From NCBI GenBank assembly GCA_913778765.1, contig CAJYXO010000122.1:1-64000 (forward strand): a DNA stretch of 64,000 bases, written 5' to 3'. Both the position numbers and the translations under genes were made by a program. Origin of the DNA: an uncultured Massilia sp. Its GTDB lineage: Bacteria; Pseudomonadota; Gammaproteobacteria; Burkholderiales; Burkholderiaceae_D. Positions 35,024 through 43,992 of this stretch are shown piece by piece. The notes under the pieces are model-generated. The model saw only the letters and a list, made by a program, of their open reading frames with translations. It was not told where the DNA came from and ran no database searches. The first letter of the stretch is position 1. Each line of letters opens with the position of its first letter.

Positions 35024-35830
35024 ATGATCTCTCCTTCGATGCTGCGCGGCCTGTGGGCCTATCGCGGCTTTGTGCTGGGCAGCGTCAAGCGCGAATTCCA
35101 GGCGAAGTACATGAACGCGATGCTGGGCGCCCTGTGGTCGCTGCTGTCGCCGCTCGCCATGATCGTGGTGTACACCGTGATCTTTTCCGAAGTCATGCAC
35201 AACAAGCTGCCCGGCGCCGGCGGCAACGCGCCCTTCGCCTACAGCATCTACCTGTGCGCCGGCATCCTGACCTGGGGCCTGTTCGCCGAGATCGTCGCGC
35301 GCGCCCAGAACATGTTCATCGAACAGGCCAACCTGATCAAGAAGATCAGCTTCCCGCGCATCTGCCTGCCGCTGATCGTGGTGCTCAACGCGCTGGTCAA
35401 CTTCGGCATCATCTTCGGCCTGTTCGTCCTGTTCCTGATCGGTTCCGGCACCTTTCCGGGCCCGGTCTTCCTCGCCCTCGTGCCGGTGCTGCTGATCCAG
35501 CTGCTGCTGTCGATCGGCATCGGCATGGTCGCCGGCGTGCTGAACGTGTTCTTCCGCGACGTCGGCCAGTTCGTGACGATCGCGATGCAGTTCTGGTTCT
35601 GGTTCACGCCGGTGGTGTACCCGGTCACGATCCTGCCGCAGCAGGTGCGCGAGCTGCTTTCCTGGAATCCGATGGCGCGCCTGGTCGAAGCCTACCAGCA
35701 GATCCTCGTCAAGGGCCTGGCGCCGGACTGGCTGGGGCTGCTGCCGGTGCTGGTGCTGGCACTGCTGCTGTGCGCGCTGGGGCTGCGCCTGTTCCGCCGC
35801 CGCGCCGGCGAGATGGTGGACGAACTCTGA
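35024..35830 (+). CDS. wzm: Polysaccharide ABC exporter permease (Wzm/KpsM type)
   Basis: A 268-residue inner-membrane ABC-2 permease with six helices. It begins with the amphipathic YRGFVLGSVKREFQAKYMNA segment typical of O-antigen and capsule exporters, followed by LGALWSLLSPLAMIVVYTVI and the late WFWFTPVVYPVTILP block. With the next gene it forms an ABC transporter that moves an undecaprenyl-linked polysaccharide across the inner membrane. ATG 35024 is preferred over a TTG 12 codons upstream; neither has a strong ribosome site. The stop and the next start overlap by one base (TGATG). Confidence 0.9.
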   Translation: MISPSMLRGLWAYRGFVLGSVKREFQAKYMNAMLGALWSLLSPLAMIVVYTVIFSEVMHNKLPGAGGNAPFAYSIYLCAGILTWGLFAEIVARAQNMFIEQANLIKKISFPRICLPLIVVLNALVNFGIIFGLFVLFLIGSGTFPGPVFLALVPVLLIQLLLSIGIGMVAGVLNVFFRDVGQFVTIAMQFWFWFTPVVYPVTILPQQVRELLSWNPMARLVEAYQQILVKGLAPDWLGLLPVLVLALLLCALGLRLFRRRAGEMVDEL

Positions 35831-37053
35831 TGGGCCGCATCGTCGTTTCCAACCTGGGCAAGGCCTACCGCCAGTACCCGACGCGCTGGTCGCGCCTGGC
35901 CGAATGGGTGCTGCCCGGCCACAAGCCGCGCCACAAGCTCACCTGGGTGCTGCGCGAGATCGGCTTCACCGTGGAGCCGGGCCAGGCCGTCGGCCTGATC
36001 GGCATCAACGGCGCCGGCAAGAGCACCCTGCTCAAGCTGATCACCGGCACCACCCTGCCGACCACCGGCACCGTCTGGATGGAAGGCCGCGTGGCCGCCC
36101 TGCTGGAACTGGGCATGGGCTTCCACCCGGACTTCACGGGACGCCAGAACGTGTTCATGGCCGGCCAGCTGCTCGGCATGACGGTCGAGGAAATCGAGCG
36201 CCTGATGCCGGAGATCGAAGCCTTCGCCGAGATCGGCGACTACATGGACCAGCCGGTGCGCGTGTACTCCAGCGGCATGCAGATGCGGGTCGCGTTCAGC
36301 GTCGCCACCGCGCGCCGCCCGGACATCCTGATCGTCGACGAAGCCCTGTCGGTGGGCGACGCCTATTTCCAGCACAAGAGCTTCGACCGCATCCGCAGCT
36401 TCCGCCGCCACGGCACCACCCTGCTGCTGGTCTCGCACGACAAGCAGGCGGTCCAGTCGCTGTGCGACCGCGCCATCCTGCTCGACGGCGGCCGCCTGGC
36501 CAAGGAAGGTCCGCCGGAAGAGATCATGGACTATTACAACGCCCTGATCGCCGAGCGCGAGAACGCGACCGTACGCCTGAACGCGACCCCGGAAGGCAAG
36601 ATGCAGACCGTGTCCGGCACCGGCGAAGCCACCGTCAGCGACATCGCCCTGCTCGACGAAACCGGCCAGCGCGTCGAAGTGGTCGACGTCGGCGCCGAGG
36701 TCACCCTCGAGGTGAAGGTAACGGCCAAGGCGCACATCCCGCGCATGGTGCTGGGCTACATGATCAAGGACCGGCTCGGCCAGCCGATGTACGGCACCAA
36801 CACCCACCTGAAGGAACTGCCGCTGGCGGACGTGGCGGCCGGCGAAGAGGTCGTCTACCGCTTCCGCTTCCCGATGAACCTCGGGGCCGGCACCTATTCC
36901 GTCGCCACCGCGATCGTCAGCACCGAGACCCATCTCGTCAACAACTATGAATGGCGCGACCTGGCGCTGGTGTTTACCGTGATGAACATGCGCCGGCCGC
37001 ACTTCGAGGGTTCCGCCTGGCTCGACCCCGTCATCGACATCGAACGCACATAA
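35830..37053 (+). CDS. wzt: Polysaccharide ABC exporter ATPase with Wzt C-terminal domain
   Basis: A 407-residue ATPase. The nucleotide-binding domain (about residues 1-250) has Walker A GINGAGKSTLLKLI, the export-type signature YSSGMQMRVAFSVA, Walker B ILIVDEALSVGD and the switch VSHDKQAVQ. Residues about 275-400 form a beta-sandwich Wzt_C domain (VTLEVKVTAKAHIP through GTYSVATAIV). In O8/O9a-type systems that domain binds the capped end of the finished O-polysaccharide. Its presence predicts that the glycan carries a terminal modification recognised before export; the FkbM methyltransferase directly downstream is the obvious candidate. Confidence 0.92.
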   Translation: MGRIVVSNLGKAYRQYPTRWSRLAEWVLPGHKPRHKLTWVLREIGFTVEPGQAVGLIGINGAGKSTLLKLITGTTLPTTGTVWMEGRVAALLELGMGFHPDFTGRQNVFMAGQLLGMTVEEIERLMPEIEAFAEIGDYMDQPVRVYSSGMQMRVAFSVATARRPDILIVDEALSVGDAYFQHKSFDRIRSFRRHGTTLLLVSHDKQAVQSLCDRAILLDGGRLAKEGPPEEIMDYYNALIAERENATVRLNATPEGKMQTVSGTGEATVSDIALLDETGQRVEVVDVGAEVTLEVKVTAKAHIPRMVLGYMIKDRLGQPMYGTNTHLKELPLADVAAGEEVVYRFRFPMNLGAGTYSVATAIVSTETHLVNNYEWRDLALVFTVMNMRRPHFEGSAWLDPVIDIERT

Positions 37054-37062
37054 CGAGCGCCC

Positions 37063-38460
37063 ATGAGATTCATTTCCTACGCCCAGAACAACGAAGACGT
37101 GCTGCTGTGGCGCGCGCTCGGCCACGTGCAGGGCGGCTTCTACATCGACGTCGGCGCCAACGACCCGGTCGAGCATTCGGTCACCAAGGCCTTCTACGAC
37201 GCCGGCTGGCACGGCATCAACATCGAACCGCTGCCGGCGCACATCGCCGCCTTCGACGAGCAGCGCGCGCGCGACCGCAACCTGGCGCTCGCCGCCGGCA
37301 GCCGCGACGGCGAGCTGACCCTGTACGACGTGCCGGCCGTGCGCGGCTGGGCCTCGCCGGAAGCGTCGGTGGCGGCGCTGCACCGCGCGGAAGGCCATGC
37401 AGTCGCGGAGATCACGGTGCCGGTGCGGACCCTGGCCTCGGTGTGCGAGGAATACGTCACCGGCGAGATCCACTTCCTCAAGATCGACGTCGAAGGCTTC
37501 GAGGGCGAAGTGCTGCGCGGGATGGATTTCGCGCGCTGGCGCCCGTGGGTGCTGGTGGTCGAGGCGACCGTGCCCGGCAGCCGCGAGACCAACCACGAGA
37601 GCTGGGAGCAGCTGGTGACCAGCCAGCGCTACCGCTACGCCTGGTTCGATGGCCTGAACCGCTACTACGTGGCCGAGGAACACCAGGAACTGATGCGGCA
37701 TTTCGGCATCCAGCCGAACGTGTTCGACGACTACATCCCGCAGCACCTGGACAGCGCCTGGCGCCAGATCGGGGCGCTGCAGGAGAACGCCGGCCGGCTC
37801 GAAGCGACGCTCGGCACCGTGGAGGCGCACGCCGCCGACGTGGAACGCCGCGCCGCCGAGATGGAACGCAGCGCCGCCGAGATGGAGCGCAGCGCGCTCG
37901 CGCACCGCGCCATGTATCAGGAGGCGACGCAGCAGGCCGGCCTGCTGGCGCAAAAGGCCGACGCGCTGGCCCGCCAGGGTGAACAGCTGCACCTGGAGAA
38001 GCAGAACCTGGCGCTGCAGTGCGAGCAGCTGCGCCTGGAAAAGCAGACCATCGAGGCGCAGCTGCACCAGAGCGCGGCCTGGGGCCAGGACCTGGAGCAG
38101 CGCCTGCTGGCGGTCCTGAACAGCACCTCGTGGAAGATCACCGCGCCGATGCGCTTCGTCATGCGCCGCGGCGAGAACAGCATGGCCAGCATCGCGCGCC
38201 GCAAGGCCAGGGGCGCCGCGCGCCGCGGCCTGCGCTGGCTGACCTCGCGCGAATGGCTGCGCCGCGCGGTGCTGCCGCTGGTCATGCGCTCCCCACGACT
38301 GCAGGCCCTGACCGCGCGCACCCTGGCCGCCGCCAAGCAGGCCACCGCCGAACACGCCGCCCCCGCCGCCGACGTGCCCTACCTGCTGCGCGAACTGCCG
38401 CAATCCGCACGCGAAGCGCTGGACCAGCTGCGCCACGCCTACGCACCGCATAAAGAGTAA
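37063..38460 (+). CDS. FkbM methyltransferase with C-terminal coiled coil
   Basis: A 465-residue protein. Residues about 1-230 form an FkbM-type SAM-dependent methyltransferase: GGFYIDVGANDPVEHSVT is the SAM site and HFLKIDVEGFEGEVLRGMDF the FkbM hallmark. Residues about 240-350 are a coiled coil with heptad Glu/Arg/Ala and the near repeat AAEMERSAAEMERS. A basic membrane-seeking tail follows (STSWKITAPMRFVMRRGENS), a pattern also seen at the ends of large O-antigen enzymes. The coiled coil may act as a molecular ruler or anchor, as in WbdD (established for WbdD, inferred here). It lies between wzt and the triple glycosyltransferase, consistent with chain-terminating methylation. Confidence 0.88.
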   Translation: MRFISYAQNNEDVLLWRALGHVQGGFYIDVGANDPVEHSVTKAFYDAGWHGINIEPLPAHIAAFDEQRARDRNLALAAGSRDGELTLYDVPAVRGWASPEASVAALHRAEGHAVAEITVPVRTLASVCEEYVTGEIHFLKIDVEGFEGEVLRGMDFARWRPWVLVVEATVPGSRETNHESWEQLVTSQRYRYAWFDGLNRYYVAEEHQELMRHFGIQPNVFDDYIPQHLDSAWRQIGALQENAGRLEATLGTVEAHAADVERRAAEMERSAAEMERSALAHRAMYQEATQQAGLLAQKADALARQGEQLHLEKQNLALQCEQLRLEKQTIEAQLHQSAAWGQDLEQRLLAVLNSTSWKITAPMRFVMRRGENSMASIARRKARGAARRGLRWLTSREWLRRAVLPLVMRSPRLQALTARTLAAAKQATAEHAAPAADVPYLLRELPQSAREALDQLRHAYAPHKE

Positions 38461-38462
38461 GC

Positions 38463-41400
38463 ATGCGCCTGATTATCGATTTCCGCGCCGCGCAAGCGGC
38501 GTCCTCGCCCGACACCGCCGCGCTGCTCGCGCTGGCCAGGACCCTGCTGCGCGCGCGCGGCGAGCATGACGTGCACGTGACCGCCGCCGGCGGCCATCCG
38601 GCCGACATCGAGGCGCTGCGGCATGCGCTGGACGGCCTGCTGGCGCCGGACCGCTTCCACGTCTACGCCCAGCCCGGCGGCGCCGATCCCTGGCGCCGCC
38701 ACGCCGCCGACGCGCTGCGCGCCGGTTTCCTGGCCGCGCTGGCGGCCGACCTGGTGCTCGATACAACACAAGCCGCCGGCCTGCAAGCCGACGATGCCGC
38801 CGCCCTGTGGCGCAAACTGGAAACGCTGCGCGCGCTGGCCGTGGCGCAAGCCGCACCCGCAAAGACCAGGCCGACGCTGGCGCTGGTCTCGCCGCTGCCG
38901 CCCGAGCATTCGGGCATCGCCGACTACAGCGCCGAGCTGCTGCTCGAGCTGGAGCGCCATTACGCCGTCGAGCTGGTGCTGACCCCGGGCGCGACGCCCG
39001 ACGCCGCCCTGCAGCGCTTCCCGCAGCGCGACGCCGACTACTTCATGCGCCATGGCGCGTCCTACGACCGGGTGCTCTACCACTTCGGCAATTCGAACGT
39101 GCACAAGCACATGTTCGCGCTGCTGCGGCGTCATCCCGGCACCGTGGTGCTGCACGACTTCTTCCTCAGCGGCGTGCTGGACAACATGGAGCGCGACGGC
39201 GACGTGCCCGAGGCCTTCTTGCAGGCGCTGTACACCTCGCACGGCTACACCGGCCTGCGCGACCACCGCGAACAGGGCCGCAATCCCACGATCTGGCAGT
39301 ACCCCTGCAACAAGGAAGTGCTGGACCGCGCCGCCGGCGTGATCGTCCACAGCGACTTTTCGCGCCGCCTTGCCGAGCAATGGTACGGCCCCGGCAGCGC
39401 CGAGGGCTGGCGCACCATCCCGCTGCTGCGCGGCCAGGTGGCGCCGGACGCCGATGCCGCGGCCGCACGCCGCGCCGCGCGCGAGCGCCTCGGCATCGGG
39501 GCCGGCGACTACATCGTCAGCAGCTTCGGCATGCTGGGCGCGACCAAGCTGAATCACCGCCTGCTGGACGCCTGGCTGGCGTCGCCGCTGGCGGACGATC
39601 CGCGCTGCCGGCTGGTGTTCGTCGGCGCCAACGACCCTGGCCCCTACGGCATCGAGCTGTCGCGCAGGATCGCCGCCAGCGCGGCGGCCGGCCGGATCCG
39701 CATCACCGGTTTCGTCAGCGCCGCCGATTACCAGGACTGGCTGGCCGCGAGCGACTGCGCGGTGCAGCTGCGCGCCCAGACCCGCGGCGAAACCTCGGCC
39801 TCGGTGCTCGACGGCCTGATGCACGGCCTGCCGGCCATCGTGAACGCCCACGGCGCCGCCGCCGACCTGCCGCGCGCCGCGCTGTGGATGCTGGACGACG
39901 AATTCGGCGACGCCGCCCTGACCGAGGCCCTGGCCGCCCTGCACGCCGACCCGGCGCGCCGCGCGGCGCTGGCGCGGGCCGGCCGCGCCCATGTCGCCGA
40001 ACACCATGCGCCGGCAGCCGTCGGCACGCTCTACGTTGACGCGATCGAAGCCTTTGCCCGCGACAGCGCGCCGGCGCTGCGGCGCCAGCTGGTATCGGCG
40101 CTCAGCGCGCCCGGCACGCCGCGCCCGCCGGACGAGGCGGCGCTGGTCGAAACCGCCACCATGATGGCGTCGAACACGCTCCCGAGCGCGCCGCGCCAGC
40201 TGCTGGTCGATATCTCGGCGCTGGTCCAGGCCGACTACAAGACCGGCATCCAGCGCGTGGTGCGCAGCATCGTGCTGGCGCTGATCAAGGAACCGCCGCC
40301 AGGCTACCGGATCGAGCCGGTCTACAGCGAAGGCGGCAACCACTGCTACCGCTACGCGCGCCGCTTCACCTGCGGCATGCTCGGGGTCGCGCCGCTGGCG
40401 CTCGAGGATGCGCCGATCGAGGCGCGCGCCGGAGACGTGTTCCTGGGCCTGGACCTGGCCAGCAACCTGACCACCCAGAACCAGCCGCAGCTGCTGGCCC
40501 TGCGCAGCAAGGGCGTCAGGATCTGGTTCACGGTGTACGACCTGCTGCCGCTGCTGCGGCCGGACTGGTTCACCTTCGGCTCCCAGAAATACTACGGCGA
40601 TTTCATCGACACCATCTCGCTGGTGGCGGACGGCATCGTCGCCATTTCGCGCTCGGTGGCGGACGAGCTGGCCGAATGGCTGGCGCAGCGCCCGAACCGC
40701 CGCCTGGCGCCGCTCGAACTGGCCTGGTTCCACCTGGGCGCGGACATCGACGCCAGCGCGCCGAGCCGCGGCCTGCCCGACAACGCCGCGCATGCGCTGC
40801 AGGCCCTGGATGCCGCGCCGACGCTGCTGATGGTCGGCACGCTCGAGCCGCGCAAGGGCCAGGCCCAGGCGCTGGCCGCCTGCGAACTGCTGTGGGCCAA
40901 GGGCGTGGCGCTGAATCTGGTCATCGTCGGCAAGAACGGCTGGCTGGTCGATGCGCTGGCCAGCCGCCTGCAGTCGCATCCCGAGCGCGAGAAGCAGCTG
41001 TTCTGGTTCAACGGCGTCTCCGACGAGATGCTGCTGCAGCTTTACGAGCACAGCTCGGCGCTGCTGGCGGCGTCCGAAGGCGAAGGCTTCGGCCTGCCGC
41101 TGATCGAAGCGGCCCAGAAGGGCCTGCCGATCATCGCGCGCGGCATTCCGGTGTTCCGCGAAGTGGCCGGCGAACACGCCTTCTATTTCGACGGCGCCGC
41201 GCCGGAAGACCTGGCCGCCGCCATCGAAGCGTGGCTCGGACTGCACGCGGCCGGCAAGGCGCCGGTTTCCAGCGGCATGCCGTGGCTGACCTGGCAGCAA
41301 AGCGCGGACCAGCTGATGGACGCCGTGCTGCATGGCCGCCACCACACCAGCGTGGCCGCCGGCCGGGTCGCGCGCCAGCTCCTGGTGGACATCTCGGCGA

Positions 41401-42557
41401 TGGTCCGCGAGGACCTCAAGACCGGCATCCAGCGCGTGGTGCGGGCCCAGCTCCTCGCGCTGCTGGCCCTGCAGAACAAGCATCGCCAGGTGCTGCCGGT
41501 CTACCTCAGCGACGAAGGCGGCCGCTGGCATTACCGCTACGCGCGCCGCTACCTGCACGAACTGGGAGGCACGGACAGCTTCGGCGTACACGACGACGAG
41601 GTCCGCGTTGCCGAAGGCGACGTGTTCTACTGCCCCGACCTGTTCCCGGGCGCGGTGAACGAGGCCGCACGGGTCGGCCTGTACGCCGGCTGGCGCGATG
41701 CCGGCGTGCGCATCTGCTTCATGGTGCATGACATCCTGCCGGTGCTGCGCCCCGACTTCTTCCCGCCGCGCGTCCAGAAGGTGTTCGGCGAGTTCCTGCG
41801 CACCGTCGGCCGCGAAGCCGATTGCCTGGTCTGCATCAGCGCCGCCGTCGCCGACGAAACCCGCACCTGGCTGGCAGGCGAAAGCCGCGGCCGCGCGCTG
41901 CCGCGGTTCGCGGTGCTGCACCATGGCGCCGACATCGACGCCTCGCTCCCGAGCACCGGCCTGCCGCCCGACGCCGAAGACGTGCTGGCCGCGATCGCCG
42001 CCGTCCCGACCTTCGCCATGGTCGGCACCATCGAACCCCGCAAGGGCCACGCCCAGGCGCTCGACGCCTTCGAGAAGCTGTGGGCGCAGGGCCTGGACGT
42101 GCGCCTGGCGATCGTCGGCGGCGAAGGCTGGAAGGGCTTGCCGGACAGCGAGCGCCGCACCATTCCGGCGCTGATGGCGCGGCTGCGCGAGCACCCGGAA
42201 CTCGGCCGCCGCCTGTTCGTGCTGCACGGCGCCAGCGACGAGTACCTGGACCGGATCTACGCCGCCAGCAGCTGCCTGCTGGTGGCCAGCGAAGGCGAAG
42301 GCTTCGGCCTGCCGCTGATCGAAGCCGCGCGCCATGGCGTACCGCTGCTGGTGCGCGACCTGGCGGTGTTCCGCGAAGTCGCCGGCGACCACGCCAGCTA
42401 CTTCAGCGGCGCCGGCGGCGACGCGCTGGCCGCGGCCGTGCAGGACTGGCTGCGCCTGCACGCATCCGGCCAGGCGCCGTGCTCGACCGGCATCCCGTCG
42501 CGCACCTGGTCCGACAATGCCGCGGAGCTGGTCGACATCCTCTTTCCGGCGGACTGA
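38463..42557 (+). CDS. Triple-module glycosyltransferase (three GT4-like units)
   Basis: A 1364-residue cytoplasmic enzyme with three GT-B modules in one chain. Module 1 (about residues 130-540) has LALVSPLPPEHSGIADYSAE and ASVLDGLMHGLPAIVN. Module 2 (about 575-960) starts LLVDISALVQADYKTGIQRV and ends with the donor-site EGEGFGLPLIEAAQKGLPII. Module 3 (about 970-1364) starts LLVDISAMVREDLKTGIQRV and has EGEGFGLPLIEAARHGVPLL. Modules 2 and 3 are clearly internal duplicates. Each keeps a GTLEPRKG- or GTIEPRKG-type donor loop and the E-x7-E motif. Multi-module GT4 proteins such as WbdA polymerise O-antigen repeats with several linkages. This one probably builds the glycan exported by Wzm/Wzt. 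Sugars and linkages are unknown. Confidence 0.9.
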   Translation: MRLIIDFRAAQAASSPDTAALLALARTLLRARGEHDVHVTAAGGHPADIEALRHALDGLLAPDRFHVYAQPGGADPWRRHAADALRAGFLAALAADLVLDTTQAAGLQADDAAALWRKLETLRALAVAQAAPAKTRPTLALVSPLPPEHSGIADYSAELLLELERHYAVELVLTPGATPDAALQRFPQRDADYFMRHGASYDRVLYHFGNSNVHKHMFALLRRHPGTVVLHDFFLSGVLDNMERDGDVPEAFLQALYTSHGYTGLRDHREQGRNPTIWQYPCNKEVLDRAAGVIVHSDFSRRLAEQWYGPGSAEGWRTIPLLRGQVAPDADAAAARRAARERLGIGAGDYIVSSFGMLGATKLNHRLLDAWLASPLADDPRCRLVFVGANDPGPYGIELSRRIAASAAAGRIRITGFVSAADYQDWLAASDCAVQLRAQTRGETSASVLDGLMHGLPAIVNAHGAAADLPRAALWMLDDEFGDAALTEALAALHADPARRAALARAGRAHVAEHHAPAAVGTLYVDAIEAFARDSAPALRRQLVSALSAPGTPRPPDEAALVETATMMASNTLPSAPRQLLVDISALVQADYKTGIQRVVRSIVLALIKEPPPGYRIEPVYSEGGNHCYRYARRFTCGMLGVAPLALEDAPIEARAGDVFLGLDLASNLTTQNQPQLLALRSKGVRIWFTVYDLLPLLRPDWFTFGSQKYYGDFIDTISLVADGIVAISRSVADELAEWLAQRPNRRLAPLELAWFHLGADIDASAPSRGLPDNAAHALQALDAAPTLLMVGTLEPRKGQAQALAACELLWAKGVALNLVIVGKNGWLVDALASRLQSHPEREKQLFWFNGVSDEMLLQLYEHSSALLAASEGEGFGLPLIEAAQKGLPIIARGIPVFREVAGEHAFYFDGAAPEDLAAAIEAWLGLHAAGKAPVSSGMPWLTWQQSADQLMDAVLHGRHHTSVAAGRVARQLLVDISAMVREDLKTGIQRVVRAQLLALLALQNKHRQVLPVYLSDEGGRWHYRYARRYLHELGGTDSFGVHDDEVRVAEGDVFYCPDLFPGAVNEAARVGLYAGWRDAGVRICFMVHDILPVLRPDFFPPRVQKVFGEFLRTVGREADCLVCISAAVADETRTWLAGESRGRALPRFAVLHHGADIDASLPSTGLPPDAEDVLAAIAAVPTFAMVGTIEPRKGHAQALDAFEKLWAQGLDVRLAIVGGEGWKGLPDSERRTIPALMARLREHPELGRRLFVLHGASDEYLDRIYAASSCLLVASEGEGFGLPLIEAARHGVPLLVRDLAVFREVAGDHASYFSGAGGDALAAAVQDWLRLHASGQAPCSTGIPSRTWSDNAAELVDILFPAD

Positions 42558-42569
42558 GTGCAGGGCCGC

Positions 42570-43985
42570 ATGGACAGCCAGGCCATTCCGCTGGTCGTCG
42601 ACCTCGACGGCACCCTGATCCTGTCCGACCTGCTGTGGGAATCGGTGGTCCTGAACCTCAGGCACGACCTCGGCGGCGCCTGGCGCCTGCCGCTGTGGCT
42701 GGCGCGCGGCAAGGCCGGCTTCAAGGAGCTCGCCGCCGCCGGCATCGAGATGGATCCGGCCGCCCTGCCCTACGACCCCGCGCTGCTGGCCTTCATCGAA
42801 CAGGAACGCCGGCGCGGCCGCCGCATCGTGCTGGCGACCGGCGCGCAGCGGCGCCTGGCCGAGCAGGTGGCGGGCCACCTCGGCCTGTTCGACAGCGTGG
42901 TCGCCACCGGCGACGGCATCAACCTGACCTCGCACAACAAGGCCGGCCACCTGGAACAGGTGTACGGCAAGGGCGGCTACGACTACATCGGCAATTCGCG
43001 CGCCGACCTGCCGGTGTGGCTGGGCGCGCGCCACGCGTATTCGGTCACGCACCGCCCGTTCCGCCTGGCGGACGGCCGCGACACCGAGTTCCTCGGCACG
43101 CGCCGCCCCGGCCTGGCGGGCGCCCTGCTGAAGGCGATGCGTCCGCGCCAGTGGCTGAAGAACCTGCTGGTGTTCCTGCCGATGCTGGCCGGCCATCGGC
43201 TCGACGGCGCCACCTTCGCGGCCTCGCTGGTGGCCTTCCTGGCGTTCTCCCTGTGCGCGTCCAGCGCCTACCTGCTGAACGACGCCCTCGACGCCCAGGA
43301 CGACCGCGCGCACCCGGTCAAGCAGCGGCGCCCGATCGCCAGCGGCGCGCTGCCGCTCGGCCTGGCGCTGTTCGCCAGTCCGCTGCTGGCGGCGGCGGCG
43401 CTGGCGCTGTGCGCGTGGTTCGATCCGGTGCTGCTGGTGGCGGTGGTCGCCTACTTCGCCACCACGGTGGCCTATTCGCTGCACCTGAAGCGCCTGCTGA
43501 TGGTCGACATCGTCACGCTGGCCATCCTGTACACGCTGCGGGTGCTGGGCGGCAGCGCCGCCACCGGCATCGTCCCCTCGTTCTGGCTGCTGGCCTTCTC
43601 CTTCTTCATCTTCCTGAGCCTGGCGCTGCTGAAGCGCCACAGCGAGCTGACCAACCTGCAGAAGGCCGGCAAGGAAAAGACCCGCGGCCGCGGCTACACC
43701 ATCGCCGACCGCACCCCGGTCGGCATCATGGGCGTGAACGCGGCCTTCATCGCCGTCATGGTGGTCATGCTCTACTTTAATTCGGACAACGTGCTGGTGC
43801 TGTACGAGAACCCGAACTGGCTGCTCGGCATCCTGCCGCTGCTGGTGTTCTGGCTGGGGCGCCTGTGGATCCTGTCCTTCCGCGGCCAGGTCAACGAAGA
43901 CCCGGTCCTGTACGTCAGCAAGGACATGACCAGCCTGGCCGTGCTGGCCCTGTGCGGCGCGCTGGTCGTGGCCGCAACGCGCTGA
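42570..43985 (+). CDS. Fusion: HAD phosphatase plus UbiA prenyltransferase
   Basis: A 471-residue fusion. Residues about 1-180 form a HAD phosphatase (nucleophile motif VVDLDGTLI, then VLATGAQRRLAEQV and DYIGNSRADLPVW). Residues about 195-470 form a polytopic UbiA-type prenyltransferase: RPRQWLKNLLVFLPML, the first metal site AYLLNDALDAQDDRAHPVKQ, and the later SLHLKRLLMVDIVTLAILYT. UbiA proteins of this branch include decaprenyl-phosphate phosphoribose synthase. A fused phosphatase would remove the 5-phosphate to give a lipid-linked pentose, as two proteins do in mycobacteria (inference). The ATG at 42570 is preferred to a GTG four codons earlier that abuts the previous stop. Confidence 0.88.
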   Translation: MDSQAIPLVVDLDGTLILSDLLWESVVLNLRHDLGGAWRLPLWLARGKAGFKELAAAGIEMDPAALPYDPALLAFIEQERRRGRRIVLATGAQRRLAEQVAGHLGLFDSVVATGDGINLTSHNKAGHLEQVYGKGGYDYIGNSRADLPVWLGARHAYSVTHRPFRLADGRDTEFLGTRRPGLAGALLKAMRPRQWLKNLLVFLPMLAGHRLDGATFAASLVAFLAFSLCASSAYLLNDALDAQDDRAHPVKQRRPIASGALPLGLALFASPLLAAAALALCAWFDPVLLVAVVAYFATTVAYSLHLKRLLMVDIVTLAILYTLRVLGGSAATGIVPSFWLLAFSFFIFLSLALLKRHSELTNLQKAGKEKTRGRGYTIADRTPVGIMGVNAAFIAVMVVMLYFNSDNVLVLYENPNWLLGILPLLVFWLGRLWILSFRGQVNEDPVLYVSKDMTSLAVLALCGALVVAATR

Positions 43986-43992
43986 GCCATTC

